The notes: generated from the letters alone by a model not told the origin. A DNA stretch of 64,000 nt from Bin18 sp965242795 (GCA_965242795.1 OZ251505.1:2356001-2420000); one strand, 5' to 3'; numbered from the stretch's first letter, positions 8,303-17,664 are shown. Translations and numbers: made by a program.

Positions 8303-9817
8303 TCAGCGCGATTGCCACGACGTCTGCTGCTCGAAAGCGTGGCCGACGCGCAGCAGCCGGGCATCGTCGAACAGCCGGCCGGTCAACATCAGGCCGACCG
8401 GCAGCCCGCCGACCTTTCCGCACGGCACCGTGAGCGACGGGTGGCCGGTCATGTCGAACGGCGCGGTGTTGCCCAGCATGGTCCAGCCGTAGCGCAACGA
8501 TTCCAGCGGCCCCATGTCGGGGACGTAGGCCTGCGCCGTCATCGGCGTCGTCGGCATCACCAGCACGTCGCAACGCTCGAATACGCGCTCGTACGCCGCG
8601 GCCAGCGTGCGCCGCTGGTTCTGGGCCTTGGCGTACAGCCGGCCGTGGTAGGCGTCGTTGAGATAGCTGCCGACCAGGGTCACGAACTTCACCTGATGGG
8701 GCAGGTCCCGGGCCTGCGCCTTGAGCGCCTTACCCAACGCGGTGACGAGGCTTTCGTTGTACAACCCCTTCCAGTGGTGGCCCACGCCGTGGCCGTACAC
8801 CAGCGCGGCCATGCCCTCGGCGATCAGCGCCCACGTAATGCCGCCGGCTTCCAGATGCGCGGGAACCGACACCTCCTCCACCTCGCCGCCCAGGTCCCGG
8901 AGGGCGTGCACCGCGTCGCGGACCTTGGCGTCCACCTCCGGCTGCGATACCGGCGTCCCGAAACCCTCTTTCAGGACGCCGAACCGTACCCCTTCGATGC
9001 TCTCGCCGAGGCTCTGCGTATAGGCCTGGACCGGCACGTCGTACTGCCGCGGGTCGAGCGGGTCCTTGCCGGCGATGACTTCGAGCAGCAGGGCGGCGTC
9101 TTCCACGGTGCGGCACATCGGGCCCGTATGGTCGAAGGTGTTGTCGATGCCGACGATGCCGGTGTACGGCACGAGGCTGTGCGTCGGCTTGTGGCCGACT
9201 ACGCCGCACCACGCGGCCGGGATACGGATCGAGCCGCCCTGATCCCCGCCGATGGTCATGTCGATGTCGTCGTAGGCGAGCGCCGCACCCGAGCCGCCCG
9301 ACGAGCCGCCGGCCAGATGGTCGGGGTCGTGCGGATTGCGCGTCGGACCGTAGGCGCTGGTATGGCCGCCGCCCGAGAACGCGAAGTTGTCCATGTTGAG
9401 GACCGCGCCGATCGTGCCCCCGGCGTCCAGGATGCGCGTGACGATGGTCGCGTCGATGTCCGGCACGTAGCCGTCCAGCACGCGCGAGGCGCACGTCATG
9501 GGCACGCCGGCGATGCACACGTTGTCCTTGATGCCGACCCGCTTGCCGGCCAGCTTCCCCGCCGCGGCGCCGCGCACCGCGCAGCGCCGGACGATGGCGT
9601 TCAGCGGGTCGTCTGCGGGGCTCGGCCGGACGCCGGGGTCGCGTTCGCGGTACGTAACTTCCGGCAGGTTGCCGGGCGCCTGATCGAGCGCGTCCAGCGC
9701 GGCGAACATGTCCGGCAGCATCGCCGCGTAGGCGTCGGTTTCCTCCTCGCTCAGCTCGAAGTGGCCGTCGAAAGCCAGGCGATGCAAGTCGTCATGGGTC
9801 GGTCTGCGCAGTGGCAT
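8303..9817 (-). CDS. amidase-signature family amidase
   Basis: The 504-residue hydrolase has the Ser-cisSer-Lys triad of the amidase signature family: Lys in GKRVGIKDN (about residue 95), cis-Ser in GGSSGGSGAALA (about 172) and nucleophile Ser in GGDQGGSIRIPA (about 196). The family hydrolyses carbon-nitrogen amide bonds; the substrate here is not predictable. The start at 9817 has GGAGGAT five bases upstream. The frame stays open to 10120 only because it runs through the repeat element upstream. It has no GatB partner and is unlikely to be GatA. Confidence 0.92.
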   Translation of the reverse strand: MPLRRPTHDDLHRLAFDGHFELSEEETDAYAAMLPDMFAALDALDQAPGNLPEVTYRERDPGVRPSPADDPLNAIVRRCAVRGAAAGKLAGKRVGIKDNVCIAGVPMTCASRVLDGYVPDIDATIVTRILDAGGTIGAVLNMDNFAFSGGGHTSAYGPTRNPHDPDHLAGGSSGGSGAALAYDDIDMTIGGDQGGSIRIPAAWCGVVGHKPTHSLVPYTGIVGIDNTFDHTGPMCRTVEDAALLLEVIAGKDPLDPRQYDVPVQAYTQSLGESIEGVRFGVLKEGFGTPVSQPEVDAKVRDAVHALRDLGGEVEEVSVPAHLEAGGITWALIAEGMAALVYGHGVGHHWKGLYNESLVTALGKALKAQARDLPHQVKFVTLVGSYLNDAYHGRLYAKAQNQRRTLAAAYERVFERCDVLVMPTTPMTAQAYVPDMGPLESLRYGWTMLGNTAPFDMTGHPSLTVPCGKVGGLPVGLMLTGRLFDDARLLRVGHAFEQQTSWQSR

Positions 9818-9920
9818 GGCATCCTCCGTGTCGCGTGTCCGTCGTTGCCGTGGACATGACATACCGGGCCGGCGCTTGTCCAGCCGAAAAGTGCGGCGCC
9901 ACGATCGACCTCCAGTTTTT

Positions 9921-10116
9921 TCTTGGGAATTCCATACTTGCGGATCCCATCCGGTCGTCATTCCAGCGAACCCCGGATCGGGTCCGGGGCAGGCTGGGGC
10001 AGGCGCCGGGAATCCGGGGGATGGATACCTGCTTCCGCAGAGCCTGCCCCCGGCTCGAACGGGAGTATGACGAGGGAAGACGGTCTTCGGGATCGTCTCG
10101 TATATAATTCCCCTTT
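9921..10116 (+). mobile_element. MITE-like element, copy 1
   Basis: About 196 bases bounded by imperfect terminal inverted repeats. The left end reads GGGAATTCCATACTTGCGGATCCCA and the right end GGGATCGTCTCGTATATAATTCCCC. Inside are CCGGTCGTCATTCC, GGGAATCCGGGGGATGGATACCTG, CCCCCGGCTCG and GAGTATGACGAGG. Copies 2 (13582-13765) and 3 (15238-15400, inverted) share ends and interior. No transposase is encoded, so it would depend on an enzyme from elsewhere. Confidence 0.75.
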
Positions 10117-10124
10117 TCACCCCC

Positions 10125-10215
10125 TCTCCCCCCTTCGACCTTTCGATCCTTCGACAGGCTCAGGACAACGCAAGCTCAAGGCACCGCCGGCTCAGGGACC
10201 GCCGGGAGAGGGCTG
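10125..10215. repeat. CTTCGACAGGCTCAGG-type repeat block
   Basis: CCCTTCGACCTTTCGATCCTTCGACAGGCTCAGGACAACG, then CAAGCTCAAGG and GGCTCAGGGACCGCCGGGAGAGGG. It matches the repeat cluster at 3570-3925, including the trailing GGGAGAGGG, and abuts the broken end of the amidohydrolase fragment. Confidence 0.7.
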
Positions 10216-10242
10216 AGCCGATACCTGAACGGAGCGACACCG

Positions 10243-10369
10243 GCTTATTCAGGTCCTCGTCGTCCATGCGCGGGACGTGGTTCTGCAGCGTGACCGGCAC
10301 CCGGCTGGTCCATATGTCGGGCGTTTCGGTCACGTGCGTATCGACGTCGATGACGGTGTAGCCGCTCAT
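10243..10369 (-). pseudogene. N-terminal fragment of an amidohydrolase-family gene
   Basis: With a good ribosome site (GGAGGAAC) the frame starts MSGYTVIDVDTHVTETPDIW and continues to NHVPRMDDEDL. This is the usual start of the amidohydrolase_2 family, where DVDTHV carries the first metal ligands. After about 42 residues it runs into repeat sequence and the rest of the expected 350-400 residue enzyme is absent. I read it as a deletion remnant. Confidence 0.65.
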
Positions 10370-10671
10370 AGTGTTCCTCCCTGTGCTGGGAGTCGGCTCG
10401 CGCGCAAGGGAGCGGAGGGCCGTACGTTTGCCGAGGCGACACGGTGGCCGCGATGCGCCGCCGTGCCGGATAGATGGAACCCTTGTTGACCGTCCTTGAT
10501 GTGTTTGATAAACGCGCCCGTCATTCGAACCCGTGGCCGCATGGACGGAGGCGGAACTTGCCGAGTCGGTCAGCCGGTTCCGCCCCGGTTCATATACGAG
10601 TGGAAGCCGCGGAGCAGGACACACGTAACAACTTCGGCCTGTAGGTCAAACGAGAAGGGAAGGAGCCAACG
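10370..10671. other. noncoding region upstream of the RTX gene
   Basis: About 300 bases without a gene. TTGACC at 10486-10491 followed by GATAAA 15 bases later is a weak candidate promoter for the RTX gene. AAGGAG just before 10672 is a clear ribosome site. Confidence 0.4.
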
Positions 10672-12857
10672 ATGGCAACTCAGAGAGGGGATTCTACGAA
10701 CAACTCGTTATTCGGCGGGGCCGGGTCTTCGGCGAGGCCGGCAACGATCGGCTCATCGGCGGGATGGGGAGCGCCGGGACCCGCACCACCGGCATCAACA
10801 CGCTCTTCGGCGGGCCGGGCAACGACACGCTCTACGGCGCGACTGGGAACGACGTGCTCTCCGGTGGGGTCGGGAACGACTATCTCCTGGGCTGGGAAGG
10901 GAACGACGTGCTCTCCGGTGGGGCCGGGAACGACTATCTCTACGGCGGGGAAGGGAACGACACGCTCCACGGCGGGCTGGGGACCGACTTTGTCGAAGGC
11001 AACTCCGGGAACGACGTGCTCTACGGCGGGGCTGGGGACGACTTTGTCAAAGGCAACTCCGGGAACGACGTGCTCTACGGCGGGGCTGGGGACGACGTGC
11101 TCCAAGGCCATCTGGGGAACAATCTGCTCGACGGCGGGGCCGGGAACGACACGGCGGAGTACCATTGGGCGTATCATCGGGACTCGCCGACAGGCTGGGT
11201 GGGCGTGACCGTCAACTTGGCGACGGGGGTTGCAAGTGGCGGGGCTTTACGTGGGTCGACGGAGGCGCACAGTGACACGTTGCGGAACATCGAGAATGTG
11301 AGGGGCAGTAGGTGGAGCGACACATTGACGGGCAACGCCGAGGCCAACGTACTGGAAGGTGGCGGGGGCAGGGACAAACTGGACGGGGGTGCCGGGAACG
11401 ACACGGCGTCGTATGCGTGGTCGAGAGCAGGGGTGACGGTGAACTTGGGGCGGCCGGCGGACAACAGGGGCGACGCGTACGGAGACACGTTCGTCAGCAT
11501 CGAGAACTTGGAGGGGAGCGACTTCGGCGATCGTTTAACGGGGAATGCCGAGGCCAACAAGCTGTTTGGCGGCGGCGGCAACGACTTCCTGTATGGTAAG
11601 GCGGGCGGGGACACACTCCGCGGCGGGGACGGGTTCGACTATTTCGAGGGCGGGGACGGAACCGACTACCTCTACGGCGAGGCCGAGTCCGACTTACTGT
11701 ATGGCGGGGACGAGGCCGATCACCTCTACGGCCAAGCCGGGAACGACGCGCTCTACGGCCAAGCCGGGAACGACACGCTCTACGGCGGGGCCGGGGGCGA
11801 CGTCCTGGACGGCGGGGCCGGGGACGGCGACACGGCGTCGTATGCGGGGTCGGCAGCGGGCGTGAACGTCAACTTGAAGGAGAAGACCGCAAGCGATGAG
11901 ACCGCCGGGCAGGAGAGCCATGCGCGCGGGGACACGTTGACGGGAGGGATCGAGAATCTGACGGGCAGTGCGCATGGCGACAGGTTGACCGGCGATGCCA
12001 AGGCCAACGTGCTGAAAGGCGAAGGCGGCGTCGACATCCTGAACGGGGGCGAGGGGGACGACGAACTGTACGGTGGTGCCGGCATCGACGTCCTGAGGTG
12101 TGGTGTGGATGACGACACCCTGGAAGGCGGGGCCGGAAAAGACCGTATGTACGGCGAGGGCGGAACAAAAGACATCGCGGCGTACTCGGAATCGCCGGGC
12201 GGCGTGACAGTGGATTTGCGGGTGACCGGCGAGCAACGGGCCACGCACGCCGACGGGACGAGCAACCATGACGCGGCCGGGGATACCTTGGTGGGCATCG
12301 AGGGGTTGGAAGGAAGCGCACATGCGGACAAACTCATCGGGAACGGGGGGACGAACTATCTCTTCGGCGCCGCGGGCGACGATACGTTGATGGGCGAGGG
12401 CGGCAACGACGAGTTGGACGGCGGGCTGGGGAAGGACACGCTCTATGGCGGCACGGGGACGGACACCTTCATCTTCGGGCAAGAGAGCGTCGTCGACACG
12501 GGCGATGAGGAGGAGACGCGGACGCTCTCGGACGAGACGGATACGGTGAAGGACTTTACGCAGAGTCAGGGAGATCGGTTGGACCTGCGGGACCTGAAGA
12601 ACCATAGCCTGTTCACCGGGGGGAGCACGCCTGGTACGGGGTTGAGCCTGCGCGAGACGGAAGGGGCAGCCTTTACCGGCGTGAAGGGCCAAGTGAAGTG
12701 GTGGCAGGATGACAAGACCGGGGATGACAACGACGTCACGCACGTGCAGGTGGACCTGGACGGGACCGCGGACGCGAACGGGGAGTACGACGCGGAGTTC
12801 CAAGTGACGTTGGACGGGTTGCACGACCTGACCGGTGCCGACCTGATCCTGGCGTAA
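10672..12857 (+). CDS. RTX calcium-binding repeat protein, apparent frameshift near the 5' end
   Basis: The main frame (10764-12857, 697 residues) is almost wholly glycine-aspartate nonapeptide repeats of the form GGxGxDxLx, which bind calcium outside the cell after type I secretion. They lie in blocks separated by spacers such as GVTVNL...GDTFVSIENLEGS. The last 130 residues lack repeats and end LTGADLILA, a typical secretion-signal region. No enzymatic domain is visible. The only good ribosome site (AAGGAG) is before ATG 10672. That frame starts MATQRGDSTNNSLFGGAG and must shift by one base near 10727-10733 to join FGEAGNDRLIGG. A sequencing error, mutation or recoding could explain this. 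Confidence 0.85.
10985..11092 (+). repeat. 54-bp tandem duplication inside the RTX gene
   Basis: GACTTTGTC(G/A)AAGGCAACTCC... repeats as two near-identical 54-bp units, each encoding two RTX nonapeptides. A shorter 27-bp unit (CTCTACGGCCAAGCCGGGAACGAC type) repeats near 11728-11780. Identity at the DNA level implies recent slippage or recombination. Confidence 0.75.
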
Positions 12858-12941
12858 GGCCGCTGGCGGGCGGGGCCGTTGTGTCGCGGCGCCGCCCGCT
12901 GCGATTGTTTCGGGAGTGGACGAGAGCCGGCCGCCCTCCGC

Positions 12942-13511
12942 ATGACGTTGTCTCCTCATGCTGGCCGTACCTCAGCGGCCCCCTTGCACGCAGCCCTGCG
13001 CCGCTGTCGGGGCGGGCTGCTGGGCGTGGCGGGGTTCAGTGCGGCGGCGAACGTGCTGTTGCTCGTGGCGCCGGTGTACATGTTGCAGATCTACGACCGG
13101 GTGTTGCCGAGTGCGAGTCATGCCACCCTGCTCGCCCTGACCGGAGTAGCAGTCTTCCTGTTGAGTTGTTTCGGGCTGCTGGATTGGGTGCGCCAGCGCC
13201 TGATGACGCGCGTGGCACTGACCCTGCACGACGGTGTCGTCGATGCGGTGTTGACGGGGACGTACCACGCCAGCCTGCGGCGGGCGCGGCAGAGCGGCGG
13301 ACAGCCGGTGCGCGACCTGACCACGGTCCGCCAATTCCTGAACACCCCTTCCACGTTGGCGTTCTTCGACGCGCCGTGGGCACCTGTATTTCTGACGGTG
13401 ATTTTTCTGATTCATCCCTGGCTGGGGGTCTTGGCCCTCTGTAGCACCATAACGTTGCTGTTGTTGGGCATGTTGACGGAGACGCGTAAAATCTTACGCC
13501 CCTCCGCCTGA
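12942..13511 (+). pseudogene. truncated type I secretion ABC transporter (PrtD-like), N-terminal part only
   Basis: The 189 residues match the start of the type I secretion permease/ATPase: AAPLHAALRRCRGGLLGVAG, VYMLQIYDRVLPSAS, LDWVRQRLMTRV, and DLTTVRQFLNTPSTLAFFDAPWAP with three membrane segments. The homologous reading ends at about TETRKILR. The rest of the membrane domain and the whole ATPase (Walker A and B) are missing. MITE copy 2 starts about 70 bases further on. It lies directly downstream of the RTX gene, so its presumed cargo was encoded next to it. It cannot make a working transporter. Confidence 0.8.
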
Positions 13512-13581
13512 CAAGCAGTAAAAAGGCGTCTCAGGATCGTCAAGGATGTACTCCCCTTCGCCATCGTCTCTGCGGGGCTTT

Positions 13582-13765
13582 TCTCGGGAATTACGTGCAA
13601 GACGATCCCAGCCGGTCGTCATTTCTGCGCCTCCCATCGTCATTCCCGCGCAAGCGGGAATCCGGGGGATAGATACCGGCTTTCGCCGAGCCTGCCCCCC
13701 GGCTCGCAAGGGGGTATGACGAGAAAAAGCGGTCTTCGGGATCGTCACGTATGTAATCCCCTTTT
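13582..13765 (+). mobile_element. MITE-like element, copy 2
   Basis: Starts CGGGAATTACGTGCAAGACGATCCCA and ends GGGATCGTCACGTATGTAATCCCC, with the interior GTCATTCCCGCGCAAGCGGGAATCCGGGGGATAGATACC and GGTATGACGAG in the same order as copy 1. It lies between the truncated ABC gene and the Fic gene. Confidence 0.75.
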
Positions 13766-13860
13766 TCTTCTGCTCGACCTCCGTTCTCGCGCTGGATGGT
13801 CATCGGTCGAATTCGCCATCGAATAGTGTGCCACGTAAGAGCGAAGATAGGCGGATTTCA

Positions 13861-13889
13861 TTGCGTAAAAGTCAAAAATTCTTTATTTT
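13861..13889 (+). promoter_or_regulatory. candidate sigma-70-type promoter for the Fic gene
   Basis: TTGCGT, a 17-base spacer and TATTTT lie in a markedly AT-rich stretch about 60 bases before the Fic start. Spacing is ideal but neither box is a full match. Confidence 0.4.
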
Positions 13890-13946
13890 ACAAAATGTTA
13901 CAGATCTTCCGCGGAGCCATCTTCGCTGTCAACCAAGGTGACAACT

Positions 13947-15143
13947 ATGGACTGGAAAACGTTCGCATTCGAGTATCGGCTCGCCACGGACGAGCTTTTC
14001 GATGCGCTCGTCTCCATCGAGGCATACAAGGAAGCGTCCCTGAATCTCGTGGTTCCGCCGGAGTGGCGGACCCAGCTCGACAGGCTGAATCGCGTCCGTG
14101 CCGTTCACGGAACGACCGCCATAGAGGGCAATCCCCTCTCCGAGGCGGAGGTCGCTCGGCAGATGGAGCATCGCTCCAATCCGGAAGAGGGGACCGATGA
14201 CAGGCCGGCTCTTACGAAAGAACAATTGCAGATCAGGAACGCCGAGGAGGCGCAAACTTGGGTGAAACGACGGTTCCTTCCGAACAGCCCGCCGATCCGC
14301 CTGGAAGACGTAGCGACCATGCATCGGACGATTACCCGAGACTCGGACGTGGTGAACAACGTCCCCGGAGAATTCCGCCGCCATTCCGTGACCGTGGGAA
14401 CGGCGGACCTCGGCGGAGTCCACAGCGGAGCTCCCTACGAAAGACTCCCCGCCCTGATGAAGGAGTATCTGCGTTTCATCAATGCTCGCCGTCTGGAAGC
14501 GTATCATCCCATCATCCGCGCGCTGTTGGCGCATTTCTTCCTGGTCACCATCCATCCATTCGGCGATGGAAACGGGCGGGTCTCTCGACTCGTCGAAGCC
14601 GGGATCCTCTTTCGCCTCGGATACAACGTGCACGGCTTCTATGGACTTTCCAATTATTTCTATCGCCACGAGCGGGAATACAAACGGCTCCTCCAGGAGT
14701 GCCGGCAACGCCGGCCGTTCGACGTCACTCCCTTCATCCATTTCGGCGTTGCCGGTTTTGCCGGCGAACTGAAAGGGATCAACAACTTCATCAAGACGCG
14801 CATCAACAGGCTGGTGTATCGCACGATGCTCGTTCGCGCATTCAATAGAAAGATGGGCGTCCGACGGCGCCTCCTGAACCAGAGAGAATACAATCTGCTT
14901 TCTTTTCTCCTGGATGAGACGGAGCCGGTCGATCCGTTTTCCGACGAACCCTCCCGCAAACTCACGCTCTCGGAACTATTGGAGGCGAGGTTTGTCGATA
15001 TCGCATATCAAAACGTCACCAGACGGACGTTCCAGCGAGAGTTGAGACGCCTGGGGGAACTCGGATTCATCAAGTTCACGAGGCGGGAGCCGGCGCAGGA
15101 TTGGGTCGTGGAATTGGACCTTGGCGCAATCTCGAAGTATTAG
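13947..15143 (+). CDS. Fic-family protein (AMP transferase type)
   Basis: The 398-residue product carries the Fic catalytic loop HPFGDGNGRVSR (about residues 202-213). An N-terminal inhibitory helix, TTAIEGN (about 55-61), fits the (S/T)xxxE(G/N) pattern of class II Fic proteins, whose glutamate blocks productive ATP binding. A C-terminal region of about 110 residues resembles a winged helix. The family transfers AMP (or other phosphate groups) to target hydroxyls. The ATG at 13947 is preferred because AAGG lies 8 bases upstream; GTG 13938 is an alternative. The target is unknown. Base composition upstream is lower in GC than in the neighbours. Confidence 0.9.
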   Translation: MDWKTFAFEYRLATDELFDALVSIEAYKEASLNLVVPPEWRTQLDRLNRVRAVHGTTAIEGNPLSEAEVARQMEHRSNPEEGTDDRPALTKEQLQIRNAEEAQTWVKRRFLPNSPPIRLEDVATMHRTITRDSDVVNNVPGEFRRHSVTVGTADLGGVHSGAPYERLPALMKEYLRFINARRLEAYHPIIRALLAHFFLVTIHPFGDGNGRVSRLVEAGILFRLGYNVHGFYGLSNYFYRHEREYKRLLQECRQRRPFDVTPFIHFGVAGFAGELKGINNFIKTRINRLVYRTMLVRAFNRKMGVRRRLLNQREYNLLSFLLDETEPVDPFSDEPSRKLTLSELLEARFVDIAYQNVTRRTFQRELRRLGELGFIKFTRREPAQDWVVELDLGAISKY

Positions 15144-15237
15144 AGACTCCCAGCATCCACCGACTTTCTTCCCTTCGAGCACCGTTTCGCCCTTTCTCTT
15201 TTCTTCCATGTTCTTTCAGCATCCGTATAATAGAAAA

Positions 15238-15400
15238 GAAAGAGAATTCTATACAAGACGATCCCGAAGACAGGTTTTCCTCGTCATACCCCCGCTCAAG
15301 CCGGTCGCACGCTCTGCGGAAGCAAGTATCCATCCCCTGGATTCCCGCTTTCGCGGGAATGACGGCTGGGCGGGATCTTCGAGTATATAATTCCCAAGAG
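15238..15400 (-). mobile_element. MITE-like element, copy 3 (inverted)
   Basis: On the minus strand it reads CTTGGGAATTATATACTCGAAGATCCCG at one end and GGGATCGTCTTGTATAGAATTC at the other, with the GGAATCCAGGGGATGGATACTTG and GGGGGTATGACGAGG interior of copies 1 and 2. It ends 34 bases before the CoA-transferase start and may supply or disturb its upstream region. Confidence 0.75.
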
Positions 15401-15433
15401 AAACGTGAAGTAACCGCAGCAAGGAGTCGGCCC

Positions 15434-16588
15434 ATGCCCCTCTCCCACATCCGTGTGATCGATCTGACCCGGGCGCGCGCCGGTCCGACGTGCGTGCGCC
15501 AGTTGGCCGACATGGGCGCGCAGGTCGTCAAGATCGAACACCCCCGGGACGACGGCGAGTGGAGCCGGCACGGGTTCGACTTCCAGAACCTGCACCGCAA
15601 CAAACGCTGCATGGTGCTCGACCTGAAAGACCCGCGCGGCAAGGCCATTCTGAAACGGCTGGTCGAACGGTCCGACGTGCTGGTGGAGAATTACCGGCCG
15701 CGCGTGAAGACGCGGCTCGGCATCGACTACGAAACGCTGCGGCCGCTCAACCCGCGGCTGGTGTATGCCAGCATCTCCGGCTTCGGCCAGACCGGGCCGT
15801 ACAAGGACCGGCCCGGCTACGACCAGGTGGCGCAGGGCATGGGCGGGCTGATGAGCATCACCGGCCACCCCGGCGGCGGCCCGGTGCGGGCCGGCATTCC
15901 GGTCGCCGACCTGAGCGCCGGGCTGCTGGCCGCTCAGGGGATTCTGGTCGCCCTGCTCGAACGCGAACGGTCCGGGAAGGGCCAGTGGGTGCACACGTCG
16001 CTGCTGGAAGCGATGGTCTCCATGCTCGACTTCCAGGCCACGCGCTGGCTGATGGGCCACGAGGTGCCGCCGCAGGCCGGCAACAATCACCCCACCGTGA
16101 TCCCCACCGGCACCTTCAAGGTCAAGGACGGTTCCATCAACATCGCGTCCACCAACCACATGTGGAAACGGCTCTGTGCGTTGGTGGGCGCCCCGGATTT
16201 GGCCGAAGACGAACGCTTCTCCTCTCCGGGCCGCCGCTCACGGAATCGGGACGCGCTCAACCCGATTCTGGAAGAGAAGCTGCAATACAAGACGGCCGCG
16301 GAGTGGATCGAGGCGTTCAACGACGCCGGCATTCCGTGCGGCCCGATTCTGTCGGTCGATCAGGTGTTCGCCGACGAGCAGGTCGCACATCTCGGGCTCG
16401 CCCAGCCGGTCGCGCATCCCGCGCTCGGCACGATCCGCATTCTCGGCTCGCCGGTCACGCTCAGCCGCACCCCGGCCCACATCCACACCGCGACCGCGGA
16501 AAAGGGCGCACACACGGACGCGGTCCTCCGCGAACTCGGCGTGGCCGACGACGAAATCGAACGACTCCGCGGGGACGGGGTGATCTAG
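15434..16588 (+). CDS. family III CoA-transferase (CaiB/BaiF type)
   Basis: The 384-residue product has family III features: LSHIRVIDLTRARAGPTCV at the start, VVKIEHP, NRDALN-type motifs, and GYDQVAQGMGG containing the catalytic aspartate (about residue 131) that forms the aspartyl-CoA thioester intermediate. AAGGAG at 15421-15426 fixes the start at 15434. The frame is open further upstream only through MITE copy 3. The family moves CoA between carboxylic acids; substrates cannot be told from sequence. Confidence 0.93.
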   Translation: MPLSHIRVIDLTRARAGPTCVRQLADMGAQVVKIEHPRDDGEWSRHGFDFQNLHRNKRCMVLDLKDPRGKAILKRLVERSDVLVENYRPRVKTRLGIDYETLRPLNPRLVYASISGFGQTGPYKDRPGYDQVAQGMGGLMSITGHPGGGPVRAGIPVADLSAGLLAAQGILVALLERERSGKGQWVHTSLLEAMVSMLDFQATRWLMGHEVPPQAGNNHPTVIPTGTFKVKDGSINIASTNHMWKRLCALVGAPDLAEDERFSSPGRRSRNRDALNPILEEKLQYKTAAEWIEAFNDAGIPCGPILSVDQVFADEQVAHLGLAQPVAHPALGTIRILGSPVTLSRTPAHIHTATAEKGAHTDAVLRELGVADDEIERLRGDGVI

Positions 16589-16620
16589 CGGACCACCGAC
16601 CGCCGGCTCCCGCTTCCGAC

Positions 16621-16860
16621 CTACTCGAAGGCGTGGAAGGTCAGGATGGTGAAGGTCTCGCGCACGTGCGGAATCTTCTGGATCTGTTCGGTCACGAGCG
16701 TGGACAGATCGTCGAACGTCCCGACGTACAGTTTGACCAGCAAATCGTAGGCGCCCGAGATCGAATACGCTTCGGAGAAACTCTCCAACTCCGTCAGTCG
16801 GTCGGCCACCTCGGCCAAGCAGCCCGGCTCGACCTTCAGCATCACGAAAATCGCCCGCAT
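16621..16860 (-). CDS. stand-alone Lrp/AsnC-type ligand-binding (RAM) domain
   Basis: The 79-residue protein is the RAM/AsnC_trans_reg fold alone: AIFVMLKVEPG, SGAYDLLVKLYVGTFDDLSTLV and VRETFTILTFHAFE. No helix-turn-helix is present. Such proteins oligomerise and bind amino acids, and may modulate full-length Lrp proteins. The gene is convergent with the CoA-transferase gene. Confidence 0.88.
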   Translation of the reverse strand: MRAIFVMLKVEPGCLAEVADRLTELESFSEAYSISGAYDLLVKLYVGTFDDLSTLVTEQIQKIPHVRETFTILTFHAFE

Positions 16861-16895
16861 CGTTCCGTCTCCTCTCGCAGGTCACCGGCTTCCTG

Positions 16896-17339
16896 TCACT
16901 GACCACCATTCCCCGGGCACCGATACCGCACCCAATAATACTTGCGGTATATCTTGGCGTTCTGCTGGACGCCTGCGGGAGTCTGGACGTCGGTTTCTTC
17001 GGTCTTCTCCCCCTCGTTGACGAGTACATACCCGGGGCACTCGCGTTCGATGCTCGTCAAGAGTTGCGCGCGTACGTTGTCTTTCGACCGGCTGGAGAGC
17101 GGCGTCATACCGTCCCAATCCACCTCGAACCGCTCGAACTCCATGCGTTTGGCCCGAATCGGTTCCTCGGCCTTTTCGGCGGGGTTCAACAGCGGGACCG
17201 CAGGCAGTGATAGCACCGGAGCCTTGGCCGAGCCGCAGCCCACGGCAAACAAGACGATCCCGGCCAGTGTTCCCAAGGTCGTCCATCGTCTGCAATCGCC
17301 CCCCCGCGGGCCGGTCGTCTCCGGTTGCTCTTTCCGCAC
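16896..17339 (-). CDS. predicted lipoprotein of unknown function
   Basis: From the GTG at 17339 (AAGGGG about 8 bases upstream) the product is 147 residues with a basic N-terminus, a hydrophobic stretch and a lipobox, LFAVGCGSA, near residues 32-40. The mature part is polar and contains FERFEVDWDGM and KYYWVRYRCPG. The frame is open to an ATG at 17483, but that would bury the signal peptide. I do not recognise a family. Confidence 0.65.
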   Translation of the reverse strand: MRKEQPETTGPRGGDCRRWTTLGTLAGIVLFAVGCGSAKAPVLSLPAVPLLNPAEKAEEPIRAKRMEFERFEVDWDGMTPLSSRSKDNVRAQLLTSIERECPGYVLVNEGEKTEETDVQTPAGVQQNAKIYRKYYWVRYRCPGNGGQ

Positions 17340-17470
17340 TGTGCAATCCCCTTGTGCCGGGACGAGTATCACAGGGGAGAGAAGAAAGCGCGGCCCTACG
17401 TCCCGTCGGGAGGGTCTCGGTTCGTCATTTCCGGGACGATTCGATGTGGCGATCCGACCCCCCTCCCCGA

Positions 17471-17494
17471 CCCTCCCCCTCAAGGGGGGAGGGA
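17471..17494. repeat. CCCTCCCCCT/AGGGGGGAGGG hairpin
   Basis: A near-perfect stem with a CA loop, followed by TTTGTTTT. It lies between divergent genes, so it ends no visible transcript. A very similar hairpin is at 55614-55636, which suggests a small dispersed repeat. Confidence 0.5.
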
Positions 17495-17664
17495 GTTTGT
17501 TTTCTCTTCCCCTAGGAGGGGCGAAAATTTCGGACCCAACGCTACCGTTCCGTTGATGATTCGTTGCAGCTTGGAACCTTGCGCCCGTACCCTCTTTCTT
17601 CCAGTATGGAATCCTGCTGGTGAGACGAGGTGCGGTGTAACCGACGAATGCAGAGGACAGGTAA

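Noticed and set aside
10515..10545. GGGTTCGAAT-like stretch resembling a tRNA T-loop
   Set aside because: The flanking bases do not pair as a T-stem and no acceptor or anticodon arm is present.
10680..11177. Antisense frame inside the RTX gene (repeating VVP motif)
   Set aside because: Repeated codons in the RTX array open all frames; the antisense product is a mirror of the repeats with no ribosome site.
15101..15433. N-terminal extension of the family III CoA-transferase
   Set aside because: The extra codons translate MITE copy 3; a good ribosome site precedes 15434.
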